Shown in pieces: positions 13,685-13,963 of a stretch of DNA of 13,963 nucleotides. The translations under genes were made by a program, and so were the position numbers. The DNA lies in contig JAISDM010000300.1 in assembly GCA_031264885.1 (NCBI GenBank), positions 1 to 13,963 of the forward strand. The letters run 5' to 3'. The notes under the pieces are model-generated. The model searched no databases, was not told the DNA's origin, and saw only the letters and a program-made list of their open reading frames with translations. Source of the DNA: Peptococcaceae bacterium. Lineage in GTDB: Bacteria > Bacillota > Peptococcia > DRI-13 > UBA5745. How positions within the stretch are numbered: the stretch's first letter is position 1; every line of letters begins with the position of its first letter.

Positions 13685-13963
13685 TCATAGAGAATGCCAC
13701 TTGGTCTCCGCTGCCGAATGATCCTCCGTCACGTCCGCCAACGTCAAATCCTCCGCGTTCGGGAGCGGCTTATCCAGACTCATAGCCCTGGAAAGCGGTT
13801 CTTTCCGTTGTGCCGGTGTCAACATCCGTGTTGCGGCGGCAAAGCGATTTTTGAGCGGGAAATTCGTGTATGTCAGGAACGAAAACCCGCTTTTCGGGTC
13901 ATAAACTTCAACGGCGTCCAACAACGAGAAGAAACTTTCCTGAACCAGGTCTGCCAGTTCGAC
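13685..13963 (-). pseudogene. Sigma-70-like region 2 fragment, truncated before region 4, 5' end outside window
   Basis: The frame is open from the right window edge and ends at a TGA at 13685, leaving 92 visible residues. DLVQESFFSLLDAVEVYDP and FSFLTYTNFPLKNRF match the core-binding and -10-recognising region 2 of sigma-70 proteins. SLDKPL and LTLADVTED match the linker that normally leads to region 4. The protein stops at AAETKWHSL and I see no region 4 in any frame before hicA, so it looks C-terminally truncated. It could be a decayed accessory sigma factor of a mobile element or a short functional variant; the missing 5' part prevents a firm choice. The next gene, hicA, has its own promoter. 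Confidence 0.65.

Overview
The window looks like chromosomal DNA of a monoderm Bacillota bacterium, most likely a Clostridia member of fairly high GC. This rests on strong GGAGG-type ribosome binding sites, a Gram-positive style lipoprotein adaptor, a heterodimeric type-I ABC exporter, a short-loop sensor kinase with an HEIQSP phospho-site, and a HicAB pair. This placement is inference from gene types; no marker gene is present. Every real gene lies on the minus strand, so transcription runs from the right edge to the left edge.

Right edge (12985-13963): a sigma-70 region-2-like reading frame enters from outside the window and ends without region 4. It is followed by a HicA toxin / HicB antitoxin pair with its own promoter. 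Next (11172-12889) is an OmpR-type response regulator and an intramembrane-sensing histidine kinase, overlapping by 4 bases.

Middle (8940-11072): a two-gene restriction-modification cassette, a C5-cytosine methyltransferase followed directly by a NotI-like endonuclease. It is visibly more AT-rich than its neighbours. Left of it (7041-8695) is a DrrA/DrrB-like ABC-2 drug exporter operon. The exporter promoter region carries four TAAA(C/T) boxes at an exact 11-base period, and a near-identical block lies upstream of the response regulator. The two-component system therefore very probably controls this exporter, and the restriction cassette appears to have been inserted between regulator and target.

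Left part (1-6734): a TetR regulator and a small flavodoxin-like protein form one unit, with mosaic palindromic repeats on both sides. Downstream is an efflux operon: lipoprotein membrane-fusion adaptor, catalytically degenerate ABC half-transporter, catalytically intact ABC half-transporter, and an EmrA-like second adaptor that runs off the window. All four frames overlap their neighbours. The same 14-base palindrome, GANTGAATTCANTC, lies in the tetR promoter and directly before the ribosome binding site of the efflux operon, so TetR probably controls both.

The window thus holds two separately regulated export systems, a mobile-looking restriction cassette and a toxin-antitoxin pair. The best candidates for something new are the split regulator/exporter circuit with its 11-base box array, the compact NotI-like enzyme, and the repeat mosaic bracketing tetR.
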